DNA of 64,000 bases from the NCBI GenBank assembly GCA_032209605.1, contig JASFXZ010000078.1:372001-436000 (forward strand), written 5' to 3'. A program made the position numbers and the translations under genes. Origin of the DNA: Mactromeris polynyma. Lineage: Eukaryota; Mollusca; Bivalvia; Venerida; Mactridae. The notes below the pieces were generated by a model. It was not told the origin of the DNA. It ran no database searches and saw only the letters and a list, made by a program, of their open reading frames with translations. Positions within the stretch are counted from its first letter, which is position 1. The number at the start of each line of letters is the position of its first letter. Below, in pieces: positions 13,287 to 25,842 of this stretch.

Positions 13287-13455
13287 AACCTTCTCTCAAT
13301 CTAGTATGTACCGTCATTGATCATGTATATGTTTCTTTTGGATATGTGTTCATATGTATATGAATTGTATTTATGTTTCATGTTTATTTGTAAATATGTG
13401 GTGTGATAGGCAGATTGCCTTACTTCCGTTAATAAACTATAATAATAATAAATAT

Positions 13456-16010
13456 GATACACATTCAAACCTCTTTGACACATTATGTGCAATTTTGCGC
13501 ACGATTTTAAACGTACATGTTTATATACGCCGTGTAAGGACTGCGATGCTTTTCAATCTGATAAAATAACAATGTATTATGAAAAAATATGTGTACACAT
13601 TGTCACAACAGGGAGATTTCAAGCAGTGATACTTTTGGCGATGAGTTGGTGTAACTAACAGAATCTCGGAGATACAAGTATATGTGAACAATTCTTATTA
13701 ATGCAGACTAGTATATAAGTCCTTAATTTTTTTATTGATTTCAATTACTGCACTATGATAAGTTGAATCACATTGCAAATAACATTAATACATTAATGTA
13801 AGATTGTGCACATACTTATATAACTCTCGAATATAAGATTGAAATGTTCGCCTTACTGTAATATACAACACACTTGAATACCAGCCGTAAGATAACTGCG
13901 TAATGTTTACAAGTACATATCGCACAAATTTCTGCACGTCACTAGATAACATCATACACTTATAAACCTATCAGCTGTTGTACATTACTTGATATGCACC
14001 GCAAAAATCACCTCGGTCGATATCACATCATATTCAACAGGTGAGTCGTCCGCAATTGTATTATATAATTATAATAATCTCATATATGAGATGAAAATGT
14101 CCTGTTATAGGCATTTTTATGTTTTTGTATACAAACCCGCTCCGAAACTTAAGTTATAATTCTTCGTAAAGGAAGAAGGAAGTATAACAACCTTAAATCA
14201 GACATTTCCAGTAAATAATAAAACAATGAATTCAATAAGTATTTATTATGTAGAAAATAAATCATTCAAATGAATAGTTATATTTTGAATACATCATATG
14301 TTTGACAATACTACAGCTAAATGTTAAAGTAGTGTATATACGTATTACCATACACGCAAACAATGTAACAAATCAACAATATAATCATACTTGATAAATA
14401 TCATCTCATATTAACTACCCATGTGATATAGATGATGCGATTATGGAATGTGATCAAGAAAAAGCACTTGGATATTATTAGATGGCATCGGCAATTGTGA
14501 TATTCACGACTAGTGCGACTGTCACGGGCACAGTTTATTGATCATTATTTTCATAGCAAAATTATTCTCTGGCATTTTTACAGAATGCTTAGTTCATTTC
14601 CATGAAAAATATTTTCACAAACTCCTTAAAGTTGACATTTTAGAAGAAAATAGCCGACATATTTATATTCCGAAGTCCAAATTACGTTATTGGTTTTTTC
14701 TCATTCATGTTTTCGACAGAAATATTTCCCCGACATTCGGCTGACACATTTGGAATGGTTCCGCTAATTCCAATTACAGATCTTTGAATTTAGGCAGAGT
14801 AACAAATTCACTCGCCAACCACAGAATTTGTTAAAGTACTATACGTGGAGAACCGAAACATCTTAACTGAACGATAGGAATACAATATACGCTGTATTCT
14901 GCATTTTTCCTTCCATCAAGTGAATTACCGTTCATACAACAGCACTTGCGCTAAATTCATCGTTTCTGGAATATATCGGAAGCTTTGTGAAGTAGATAGC
15001 AGTGTCCTTGTCAAGGTCAAACGTGGAAATCGTGCTGCGTCCTGGAAAGCGCTGATTTCAGTGTAACCAGGAATTTGCAATAAACGGATACATTTTCATT
15101 GTAGGCAAAAAGGTAAATAGACTTTACACTAAATTGTTATTTTATATTTTAAATGTCACATCGATAGATACGAGATTCCTGAAATAATGAAGATTTTAAA
15201 AAAATACCCCAATAATTTAATTTTCGTTTGTTATTTTTTCAATTTCAACAAGTTGTATTATTCATGCGAAGGATCGTAATTTATTCAAGTCAATAAATAA
15301 ATTAATTATATTGATTTTAATGAAAATGATATTAATAACAACCTTTTAAACCGGAAATTAAACTCGTAAAGCCAATTTATATTACATGGGCATGATGGCG
15401 AATATATACATTGTTTGCTCCGTTAAAACGCTAATTATCATGAATTGTTAATTTTGTTTAGGATGTGCATCTAAGCTGACAAATGACTCCTTGTACGAGA
15501 CAAATACATTTTCATTCTATATTTACATGCGATAACGTTGGTGCTATAAACCCAAATTTCATTTAAATAATTATTGATATGTTTCAATGTTTTATAGGCA
15601 GCAAACTAGAATTGTTTTGTTTCATTACCCCCTCCCCACTCATCACTCTTTAATAATGTAGAAATAGCAGGTGTGACGTGTTGAGTAAGACACCAGTCCC
15701 GTTAGCATATACATGTGTGGTCTATTGAGTCATGGTTCACGTATGATACCATACGTATTATGTCGTGTTTTTTAGCCAAAATCAATTAATTTATATACCA
15801 ATCAGACAGCAGACTGAAATTGTTGCAAGAAATCAATTATTGGATACCACATTTCCATGCAGTGTAGTCTGGTTTTTAATAAGTCAATGGTGGCGAGTTT
15901 GACCTTCCACTGTTCCATCATAATCATCTACAGAACACGAGATTATGATAGAACAGTATTAATCAGATTTAATTGAATTCTCTCATACACCGGGAATGGA
16001 ATTAGAAATA
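13456..16010. other. Intergenic, no gene seen
   Basis: AT-rich DNA with only short unrelated open frames. No tRNA, splice-supported exon or clear repeat was recognised. Confidence 0.6.
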
Positions 16011-16184
16011 CAGTCGGACCTCGTATATTCGACAACCTTCTATCCGAATACTTGGTTTCATCCGAAATAAATATTAAGTCCCGAAATATCTTCGACAAGT
16101 TGATTGAAAAGTGCTATTCGAAACCATGTATTATTTGAAATAAAATTTCGGACCCGATGAATTCGAATGAACGAAGTTCGACAT
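16011..16184 (-). mobile_element. Family B miniature inverted-repeat element, copy 1
   Basis: It starts CAGTCGGACCTCG after a TA and contains TTCGAAT-rich internal sequence (CGGGTCCGAAA, read on the minus strand) shared with the copies at 44746, 53490 and 54976. It is inverted relative to those copies. The right end is degenerate (ACGAAGTTCGACATT). Confidence 0.8.
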
Positions 16185-17605
16185 TATATTAAAAATTAAA
16201 AAAGCTTGTTCTGTTTTGTGATTGGTATATGGTTTGGTCTGCTTCATATGTAAAATTAGGATCATAATCTTACTCCTTTAATTTTACTTCCCATTCGCTC
16301 GTTAGGTAACTATGATATTACTCATAGAATGGGCTTCTAGAGATCAAGTTTGTATCCACAATCTCTTTATAAGATTTTCCTTCAATTCAACGCTCTTGTA
16401 ATGCAAAGCGAAATTCGATAGTGAACCATTTTTGTACGTCTGTCGTTATGACAATACGCCTACATGAAGAAATATATAAATATCATGAGGACATACTATG
16501 TGAAAACTTTCACGGGAATAAAGTAAGGAAGTACAATGTGACGACTTGTGCATATATATTTACAAAAAAGAGGCACCCGGCCCAATGGTCCTATAATTCA
16601 CCTTAACAATAACACGTTATGTTGAACCGCTTACAGGTAAGCATGATTATAAAACGTATGATCACAAGTTTGAAAAGAGTGATCAGTATCTAAAGCTTCG
16701 GTAATATAAATGAAAACATCATAAAGAGAAATTATGTTTAAATATAGATGAAAATGCTAAGATGTTAAGTTTGAATATCAAAATATTCAGAAAGTAAAGG
16801 CAAGTACTGTGTTGTTGATCCATCAAGGAAAATTCACAATCCCTGCATTTGGTGCGGGTGTACTGAAAAGTGACACTAGAAGCAGCCATCGAGAGTGATT
16901 GGCATACGTTGTAAACTTGTTTAACTATCGATGTGAGATAAGTTTAAACTGAGGAACATTTTCAAATTAGTAATAAACTAGAAAGTAAAAAAAACATCAC
17001 AGGTAATTATCATTGAATAAAATAAGTGACACGTGTTTAATCATTTAAAATTACGTAGTACAAGAGGACATTGCTCTCATGAGTGACACTGACATATGAC
17101 ACTGTTGTGGGTGGAAACGAAACCCAACATTTTTGTTCGATAAAAATATCAACAGTATATCATTCCAGATATATCATTTTAAACCCAGACCACTGATTTC
17201 TGAGATTTTAAGCTTCCAATAGAGTTATATAACATAAAACAACACATTCACTGGTCACCATTATTTTGACTGACCAAACTGTTATATCTTTTGGAGAGGG
17301 TCATGACAACATATTATTTCCACCGATTCATTTACAATTCTAACCATTGATTTCCCAGAAGAATATTATGAATGTTCTTAATTTGGTTGCTATGTTACCC
17401 AGTAGTTTAGTAAAATTCAATTACTTTAAGCAATTTTGGTATCATTCCTGTTGCTGTGAAATATAGGCAACATTTTGATTGAGATCCAGATAACGATTGA
17501 TCATAACAGTAATAGCTCAGAGCAATGTTCGTCTCAGGTGAGTTGAAATGAGCGACAAGAGCGTCACAAGAGCTTGGTCAATATTCTATCTGTATTATGT
17601 CTAAT
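16185..17605. other. Intergenic, no gene seen
   Basis: AT-rich sequence with no supported gene or repeat. The small open frame near 16421-16606 resembles no known protein. Confidence 0.55.
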
Positions 17606-18012
17606 AAATGGTTATGGTCGCTGACTTCAAATCACTTCCCCCTCATTACGAGTACTGTGGGTTCGTATTCCATCCCGGTTGCTGAATTTGTGAGTTAGCT
17701 ATCCAGCTTACGTACGGAATGTCAGTGGTTCTAACCAGGTGCCTGTCAGGGTTACGTACGCTAACAGCTGGAATAGTCACTGCATGAACATGGTTGTTTA
17801 TGTTCATTCACTGTCCACTTTGATTCCCCTAGTTATTTCTTATGGTCTGCCAGGCCATTCCTTGTGCATCTGTTCCTTAACGTATGTACCCTTTAACCTC
17901 CTCAAGTGCCTTATGTTTTATGGATTGTTGTTTTCCCGGAGGGCTGTGTGGGGATGGACTGTCATATGTATGTGGCGTTCCCCCTGTAGCAACTTATTCT
18001 CTCTCTTTCAAG
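17606..18012 (+). mobile_element. SINE-like element with dispersed body
   Basis: The left part resembles a degraded tRNA-derived head: GACTTCAAATCACTTCCCCC, then a B-box-like GGGTTCGTATTCC at about 17651. The right part, from about 17819 (GGTCTGCCAGGCCATTCC, then CCTCCTCAAGTGC and TTTTCCCGGAGG), matches the minus strand of 33643-33850 closely over nearly 200 bp. It is therefore a dispersed repeat. The open frame across it (17739-18041) is not taken as a gene. Confidence 0.65.
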
Positions 18013-21000
18013 TCCCATTACAAAAGTACACTTTAACATAAACTGTAAGGTGGTATAGTTGTCTGTACCTGAGAAATATTCACACAAAAAACTGAATTAT
18101 TTTTAGAAAAGCTGGAACAGTGTTCCAGTTGGCACAGGCTTACCGACATTCACCTTCGTTGTGTCAGTCACAAATCATGATCAAGGTAATGAAGGCACGA
18201 ACTACTTACCTGGAAGAGTGCCATTTGTTGGTTAATTTTCGTTTTCAATAGTAATGGAAACATGATCGAAGTCATAACAGTATTGTTCGACCTTGCAAGA
18301 TGAAAGCATTCTTAAGGTATGATAATGTCTGCTGCAGTACATTTGCACTCACTAGTTTATTTTGTTGGCAGTAAACATTGGTAACTCTGGTCCATGTAAT
18401 CTTGTCAATTCTTGACACAATTAGTGATATGAATACAATGCACACACTTATTGAAACATTACGGTACAAAGAGCAGTTTTCGAACATCCTTGTGTGTTTG
18501 TCTTATAGTATATTGTGTCAATATGGATAAGTCGGGAGCAAAGCATATATGTTGCCAAGTTACCGTTGTTTTGCGCATGTCTATTTTCACATATACGACT
18601 GTAACCAGCAGTATGTAAATCTTGTAACATTGATGCTTGATTTGTTTTACTCAAGCACCCTCAGAATTTAAGCAAATAATGCTAAGAACCTCTCCTCCAA
18701 CAATAAGTTATTTTCAATTCCTGCCAATTAAAAACAAACAAAATAACCCGACGAGAAATCATAAAGCACTCATAAAACCCATTACGTGCAAAGGAAACCT
18801 CCGCACGTTTTGTAGCAATTTGCTAATAAATCCACTCGTCCTGCAGTATTCACCTCGATTAGTAACATAAAACTTGGCAAATATTTATCACGCACAAACA
18901 AGGCAATGCAACACTGACAACTCTATCGTTTGACTTTCTAATGACGCATTACGAGATACAAGTAAGTTATTACGATGCAAATATGATGCACTGATTGAAT
19001 ACATTACAATGTTGTATAAACTATATTGAATGGAAGGTGTTGTCATTGTACAAGCAGAAACAACACCATTATGTTAACGGGTCAGTTTAGGATCAGCTCT
19101 ATAGTAACGTTTGGTCTTCATGATGTTTAATTAAAGGACTTGATACATGATGTTTAATTAAAGGACTTGATATAGAAGATATACATTATATCAGAAATAC
19201 AATGATTACACATTACTATACGAGGATAGAGTTGTAACATACCAACGCTATGGTTTCTGATTTGATGCACTGAATAGAGACATAGCATCAGGACGTCGCT
19301 GGCCGTTAGTACTGTCTTAAAAGCCAAGTAACAGAGCAAAATAAGAGTCATTATAAGATTGAAAAGGGTGTTTTAGAATTCCATGTTTTATTAAGACCAA
19401 AACGACAATATGTAAACTGGCTTCAGTGTCTGTATACTATTGACCTCGCAAATAATACAATCCTCTTATTATACTATACATGTATATTCAGTGATTTGTG
19501 CGTTCTTGTTCGCTTTCTTGAACTCATTAGAAAAGCCATTTGCTCAAATAGATGTTGTAAGTGCCCATGAAACGTCTTAAAATAGTTATACGTACATTCA
19601 AGAATGTCTTAAAGTGTTCGTTAACAACAAAGATAATGTATAAGGATACAATACTTGAAATAAATGAATATAATGACTTATTGTATACTCTAATCTGTGT
19701 TCCCATCGAGATATTAACAGCCGTGCAGAAATAAGGCAAGCACTTCTCGACCACACCATTGGACCTTTACTTAGTAATAAACTCGTATAAAAACAGATAA
19801 CTGTCAGTCTGTCTTGTGTACATTGCCTTGCATGCGTAAATGGCATTATGGTGTACATTTAAATTTCAGCTCAATTTTTCCAGACATCTATGTAATAAAC
19901 ATTAGTTATTACTTCAAATACTTGTCCAAATGCTACCAAAGTACTATTACACACACAAAATTTTAAATTTGAAGACATAATAAGACTTCATTTTGAAATA
20001 AACGAAGATTATAATGTCTGCAGATAGTATGTAGCAAAATGTCCCACAATTTCAAGACATGGTTTTACACAAATACGAGTTCCAGGAAAGGTTAACTGCC
20101 GCAACTATTTTAAAATATGACTTTAAAACTGTTAAGGCTATTTAACATCCAGATAAAACTAAAACACCAGCTGGTTTACCAAGCATTTATCAGCATGCAA
20201 TATTCGAACAACCTCTTGTCTTGTTGGTAGCAAGTAGTTGAGTACATGGAACATTGTTCTTGAAAATCCTTGACGTGACATTGAATTGCAATATATTTGC
20301 ACGTATGTCCAATGTAACACATTAATGATATTGCTTTTTGTCTATTTAATAGAACTGTCTACGACTGTTGTTATTTAACTAGACATGGAATGGATATGTT
20401 TGATCTTGCTTCTTGAAAGGACACCTCAGCATTTTTGTGTTGGTAAATTCATAAAACTGTATGAATGAAAAGTCGTATGTGAAGCTGACTGTTTAGTAAT
20501 TTTGAAAAAAATATCCTATCTGATATTATATAGCAAAAACACGTTAATCTTTTATTGAAATAGACACATCGACACCACGTCTATCAAGGCACAGTTCTGG
20601 TTTCTATGGCAACATGCGAAATCATGGATAATTGATTAGACAGTGACGAATGAATTCAGCGTGTTCCTTGTCATTGACGCATGGTATACGACTATTATTA
20701 TCAAGTTGAGAATATTAACTGTTGCAAATACATACCATCAATGTAAATACATGTAAATAAAAAAAGCATACATATTTGTTTCAAAGAATGAATGGGTCTG
20801 ATGTGTATATTATCGAATGTTTCCGTCCAAATCATCAAATCGTGTTTGTTCGCATGCCGGTTAGTATCAGTAGAATGCGTGACTTCCTCAAATGGTTTGT
20901 TGATTTCCAAGTTTTTTTTCGTTTACATAATTTATTTTGTCATCAATGGTGTAAGCTTCGAGTATTCATACTAACAGTTTGCATGCTATGAGACCGTTGT

Positions 21001-21864
21001 GTTGCTGAGTGTCTTTTAATGTTCACTTGTTGCACAGTTGTGAGCACCGCTTAATTCTTATTGCACGTTTTAAGCTAGATATCTAGGTTCTGAGGTCCTG
21101 TTTCGTGAATGTGACCTTCCTTTTCTCCTTTTTTACATTTCATATCTATATTTGGATATTATATAAATTACGACACCCAATACTTTTAAGACAATGTAGC
21201 AGTCCATAATTACAATGGTTATACATATAAAATTGCAACGTTATGTCTGTAGAACAAATACACAGGTATAACCTTTGTCTAACGGTGTATAAATGAAGCA
21301 TCTCTTGTGTCGTCTCCAAGAAGCATTTACCGTCTTGGCAAGCGTAGTGAATCAAATATTGTTTGTCTCCTCCGGGTACTCACTGTACCTCCGTGTTTCC
21401 GAGCAATGTTCTGAATTATACAATATCAGACACTGCACAAAATAATAGGAACATAAACTTCTGCATTAATTTGCAACATTCCTTGATAGCAAAACAAAAC
21501 AACAAGGTGTGCTATGAAATATGATTAGATACATCTTAATCAGAACCATCAATCATATATAGTTTTGTTTTATGTCTAGTTTGTTGAAAACTTGGCAATG
21601 TAAGTAAGAAGGTATAAATATTCAAATAATCAAGAAAAGTAATTAAAATACAATCGTATTTGTAAGAAGCACTGCAATACATATTATTTTACAAAATGTG
21701 CCGTTTAGTATTTGCGAGACGACAGTTGCGTTACTTGAGGCAGATTAGTCCGGGAGTTGTATTGTTTGACAATGAACTAATATCTTATCAATATTTCATA
21801 GAAATTATATATGAAATAAATCTCAGAATTTCGCAAAACCGAAAGGGGTTCAATCCTAACTATA
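18013..21864. other. Intergenic, no gene seen
   Basis: AT-rich DNA. The only small repeat noted is a duplicated ATGATGTTTAATTAAAGGAC at about 19120-19170. Open frames here are short, overlap on both strands, and lack recognisable motifs or convincing splice sites. Confidence 0.55.
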
Positions 21865-21866
21865 TA

Positions 21867-22515
21867 CAGTAGAACTTCGGAAACTCGAACAGTTTCAGCT
21901 CGAACACAGTACATATCTCAAACAGTTTTTGCTTGAACACTGTAGATACCTCAAACAGTTTTTGCTCGAACACTGTAGATACCTCAAACAGTTTTTGCTC
22001 GAACACTGTAGATACCTCAAACAGTTTTTGCTCGAACACTGTAGATACCTCAAACAGTTTTTGCTCGAACACTGTAGATACCTCAAACAGTTTTTGTTCG
22101 AACACAGAACATACCTCAAACAGTTTTGGCTCGAACACTGTAGATACCTCAAACAGTTTTGGCTCGAACACTGTAGATACATCAAACAGTTTTGGCCCGA
22201 ACACTGTAGATACCTCAAACAGTTTTGGCTCGAACACTGTAGATACCTCGAACAGGTTCTTAATTCTCTACTCGAACATAATCTGTGGTACCATGTCTTC
22301 CATGAACGATTCCCGTGTTTTGTTTTACTTCATTTCTTTTTTATTTATCATTATTGTGGATAATGCTATGACTATAGATATGCATTCAGTATGATAACAC
22401 AAACTGCACACCAGTGCCATGTCTTCAGCATGCTTATATTTGTAGCGTGTATAATATAAGTGTCTCTAACAAATTGCTTGATTCGACGGCAGTTCGAGAT
22501 TTCGAAGTTCTACTG
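21867..22515. mobile_element. Pogo/Tc1-like miniature element carrying a minisatellite
   Basis: The terminal inverted repeats are CAGTAGAACTTCGG at the left and CGAAGTTCTACTG at the right, each flanked by a TA dinucleotide (21865-21866 and 22516-22517). That is the target duplication used by Tc1/mariner/pogo transposases. A second inverted block, ACTCGAAC against GTTCGAGATT, lies just inside. No transposase is present, so it is non-autonomous. Half of the interior is the 33-bp minisatellite at 21889-22250. Confidence 0.85.
21889..22250. repeat. 33-bp minisatellite (about 11 copies)
   Basis: Units contain CTCGAACACTGTAGATACCT and AAACAGTTTTTG or AAACAGTTTTGG. The period is 33 bp, a multiple of three, so several frames on both strands stay open and give 11-residue peptide repeats such as EVSTVFEQKLF. 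These frames are by-products of the repeat. The first units resemble the element's own end (ACTCGAACAGTTT), so the array probably arose by amplification of the terminal region. Confidence 0.93.
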
Positions 22516-22517
22516 TA

Positions 22518-23312
22518 TTAGAATTTTTTTTCAATTGCTAACTATCAAACATACACGTTATCTGTCCCCAAAATACGAGCAATGATATGTTTTCATTTTA
22601 TTGATAACAATATGGCGTGTGTCGTACATCTTCTGTCCGAGTTACACCATTAAAAACGCAGCATGTAACAATATTGCCAATAGTGGGAATATAATGGTAT
22701 AAAGGTTTTTTTTTCATTTTTGTAATATTTAAATCTGAACTCATAGTTACCAGAGCCTCAGCCAATATAATGCATCTCGATACGTGGTTTAATGTGCCCA
22801 TTTTTGTCATTTGGTGTATTTTTTGTATTGCCCATACGTTTGCATGTTTCATTCTCGTTACAGTTACATCTTGGTATAACCATGCAACCAATGATTGCAA
22901 ACTGTGTGCAACCCAACCAATGATTGCAACATATATGCAACTTTATTTGCGTGACCGCATGTTGTTTGATAGTGCCTGTTTACATTTCTGAGATCATTAA
23001 AATCCCGTTTTGAATTTATATTTTGAGAACGTTGCAAGCACGAATATCGGAAATAGTTATAACTCGCAGCAACACGCACTTATGGCTCGAGGTATGCTTC
23101 GAAATATCTCGGAATTTCACCAAGTTTCTAAGTACATTGTTAATCTTCTTGCTTCTGGGATGACACCATGTGAATAAATTACCCACCTTGTATTCAAATT
23201 CGATGTTGGTACCCCCGAGCAGCATCAATAGAGTATAATAGTTACTAATTTATCATATGAGTTATCAAAACCACTTTTTGACGTATAGTCTTAAACATTT
23301 AGACGACTGTAT
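22518..23312. other. Intergenic, no gene seen
   Basis: AT-rich sequence. A minor local repeat, AACCAATGATTGCAA, occurs twice near 22884-22930. No gene is supported. Confidence 0.5.
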
Positions 23313-23388
23313 CGAGGGTTCAGTGCAAGACTATACTAACTCCTATATAAATGCATAGGAGTTAGGATAGTCTTGCACAGAACCCTCG
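23313..23388. repeat. 76-bp palindrome, copy 1
   Basis: Two 34-bp arms (CGAGGGTTCAGTGCAAGAC... and its complement ending GAACCCTCG) flank an 8-bp loop, with two mismatches. The same 76-bp palindrome occurs at 37104 and 44667. It can form a long hairpin as RNA or single-stranded DNA. This copy ends 10 bp before a family A miniature element. Confidence 0.93.
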
Positions 23389-23398
23389 GTATGTTATG

Positions 23399-23572
23399 CA
23401 CTGAAACCTCAAAAATGAGACCACCACCGGTTATGAAGAAAGTCGGTCCTGCGAGGTGGTCTGATTATTGAGTTACGTTATGAGAGAAAAATTGTCAATG
23501 GCAATACGCCCTTACTTTAGTATTAATGAAGTGTTCACCATTAAGAGATGACCTTTAAATGAGGTTTTACTG
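23399..23572. mobile_element. Family A miniature inverted-repeat element, copy 1
   Basis: The right end is TGAGGTTTTACTG followed by TA, and the left end is the degenerate complement CACTGAAACCTCA. The interior has AATGAGACCACC and GAGGTGGTCT typical of the family. At about 174 bp there is no room for a transposase, so it is a non-autonomous pogo-like element. Confidence 0.8.
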
Positions 23573-23574
23573 TA

Positions 23575-24892
23575 ATTACTTTTCACACGGTATCATTTTC
23601 TCCGCTGTGCAGAAATGTCTTACTTTGCACATCGCCATACGTACTATTGAAATTCTTGCTGTTTCTTGAAATATCTCACATACGTTTTGTTTTTGGTCTA
23701 CGATCGTCTGCATTTTGGTTCTTTTCTGCAGAGATCAGAATATAACGTCAATTATTAACACCAACCCAAACTAAACGCCAACAATAACACCATTATCTTG
23801 GGCTGATTTACAAATATTATGCCTCTTGCAATAATCGAACGATTGTAAAAACCTAACTGTTTATTTCTGAGGACTTGTACTGACAGGTTTAACGTACACA
23901 CACCGTTGGCTTTGTTGTCTATGTTAAGCATTACGAGAACTGAGAGCTAAAGGCTAGACATGTTTATGTAATACCGTACTCTGATCCATGAAACAATCGG
24001 GCTGTGTTCCGTTTCCTTTCCCAATCGATTTCCGAGCTCCGAGATTTTTCCCCGTATCAGCTTTTAGTGGTGGTGTGTCATATCAAATGGTACTGCGTAA
24101 TCTTGCAAGTAGTCTATGCATCACGCATTTGTTCGAATCATTATTCTATGAATTTTATTATACAGTCTTAGGAATCTTGGTCACTTTCACAGAATTTCTT
24201 GGTTTTGCTGCCCAGCATGTTATCTCATTGTCAATGACAGGCTAACTGACCACAGCGAATTTATGGCCCAGCTCTCAAAATCTGACTCTGAGCTAATGCA
24301 GAACATCTGGGAAGAATTTATCCAAGATGCCATTGTAACTTTTTCGGTACTTACTTTCAGTTTAGTCAAAAAACAGAAATACCGTGTCTTTTTAAAAAAA
24401 AACTGTACTCATTAATGAAAAATATACCGTTTTAATTGGATAACATAAACGCTAGTAATTGATATCACTTATTTCTATCAGCAGGGGCCCATTAATCTCT
24501 CTGCACTGCTCAGTCTTGTGGTCAGAACATAGGGATCAGATTACACCTTCCATATGATAGCAGAGAGAAATGAATGTTCTGCTCATATCTTAGTGAATCT
24601 TTAAGACATGATTACTATTTAATATGCAGTTTCTAATTATAATTTATTCAAATCTTTTAAAAAATCATCGAAATAAAAATACTACCAAAATCATTGTTTT
24701 ATAATAAGGAAGAAAAAACATTGAAGTATGTTAAGATAACCTTTCATTAGTATTGTTTGATCTGAAAACGAATTTCAAATAGCGTAGTCTCATACATGGG
24801 ATTCTAAATAAATCTAACTATTCCTTAAAATAACTCAAGCTGTCTACTTATGTTACTATCCAAGTATTAATATTTATACACATGTATATTTG
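23575..24892. other. Intergenic with one coding-like stretch
   Basis: No gene is supported. At about 24240-24340 the plus strand reads TDHSEFMAQLSKSDSELMQN in an open stretch between an AG (TGACAG) and a GTAACT, which resembles a short exon or a relic coding fragment. It was not matched to any family. Confidence 0.45.
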
Positions 24893-25842
24893 AATGAATG
24901 ACTGAATGACTTGAAGGGCTGAATGACTGAAGGAAGGTAGGAAGGACTGAAGGACGGAAGAAAGGAAGGAAGGACTGAATGACTGAAGGAAGGAAGGACT
25001 GAAGGACTTGAAGGACTGAAGGAAGGAAGGAAGGACTGAATGACTGAAGGAAGGAAGGACTGAATGACTGAAGGTAGGAAGGACTGAAGGACTGAAGGAC
25101 TTGAATGACTAAAGAAGGAAGGAATGAAGGAAGGAAGGACTGAATGACTGAAGGAAGGTAGGAAGGACTGAAGGACGGAAGGACTGAAGGACGGAAGGAC
25201 TGAAGGAAGGAAGGACTGAAGGACTTGAAGGACTGAAGGAAGGAAGGAAGGACTGAATGACTGAAGGAAGGAAGGACTGAATGACTGAAGGTAGGAAGGA
25301 CTGAAGGACTGAAGGACTTGAATGACTAAAGGAAGGAAGGAATGAAGGAAGGAAGGACTGAATGACTGAAGGAAGGTAGGAAGGACTGGAGGACGGAAGA
25401 AAGGAAGGACTTGAAGGACTAAAGGAAGGAAGGAATGAAGGAAGGAAGGACTGAATGACTGAAGGAAGGAAGGAAGGACTGAATGACTGAAGGAAGGTAG
25501 GAAGGACTGAAGGACGGACGAAAGGAAGGACTTGAAGGACTAAAGGAAGGAAGGAATGAAGGAAGGAAGGACTAAATGACTGAAGGAAGGAAGGAAGGAA
25601 GGACTGAATGACTGAAGGAATGAAGGACTGAAGGACTTGAAGGACTAAAGGAAGGAAGGAATGAAGGAAGGAAGGACTGAAGGACTGAAGGAAGGAAGGA
25701 AGGACTGAATGACTGAAGGAATGAAGGACTGAAGGAAGGAAGGAAGGACTGAATGACTGAAGGAAGGAAGGACTGAATGACTGAAGGAAGTAAGGAAGGA
25801 CTTGAAGGACTGAATGAATGAAGGAGGGGAGGAAGGAAGGCT
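24893..25842. repeat. Purine-rich tandem repeat of GAAGGA/GACT motifs
   Basis: About 950 bp consist of 4-bp and 8-bp motifs (GAAG, GAAGGACT, GAATGACT) in longer mixed units, with strongly purine-biased top strand. The minus strand stays open for 253 codons as a Ser/Pro/Leu/Phe-rich low-complexity peptide (SFLPSF). This follows from the stop-free repeat and is not evidence of a gene. Confidence 0.93.

Larger units (their letters stand above)
9451..13455 (+). mobile_element. Degenerate non-LTR retrotransposon (LINE)
   Basis: In order, the element has a repeated leader (copies starting at 9451 and 9644), an apurinic-type endonuclease domain, a reverse transcriptase domain and a C-terminal CX2C...HX4C knuckle. 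The 3' tail has an ATAATAATAATAAA run near 13439-13452. No long terminal repeats are seen. Coding is split among three frames (breaks near 10440, 12090 and 12360), so this copy cannot make an active protein. The clade was not resolved; the endonuclease plus the C-terminal knuckle fit CR1/L2/RTE-like groups. The 5' end is approximate. Confidence 0.9.

Noticed and set aside
21860..22394. Several overlapping open frames on both strands with 11-residue repeats
   Set aside because: They come from a 33-bp minisatellite inside a transposon; the same DNA is open in several frames at once.
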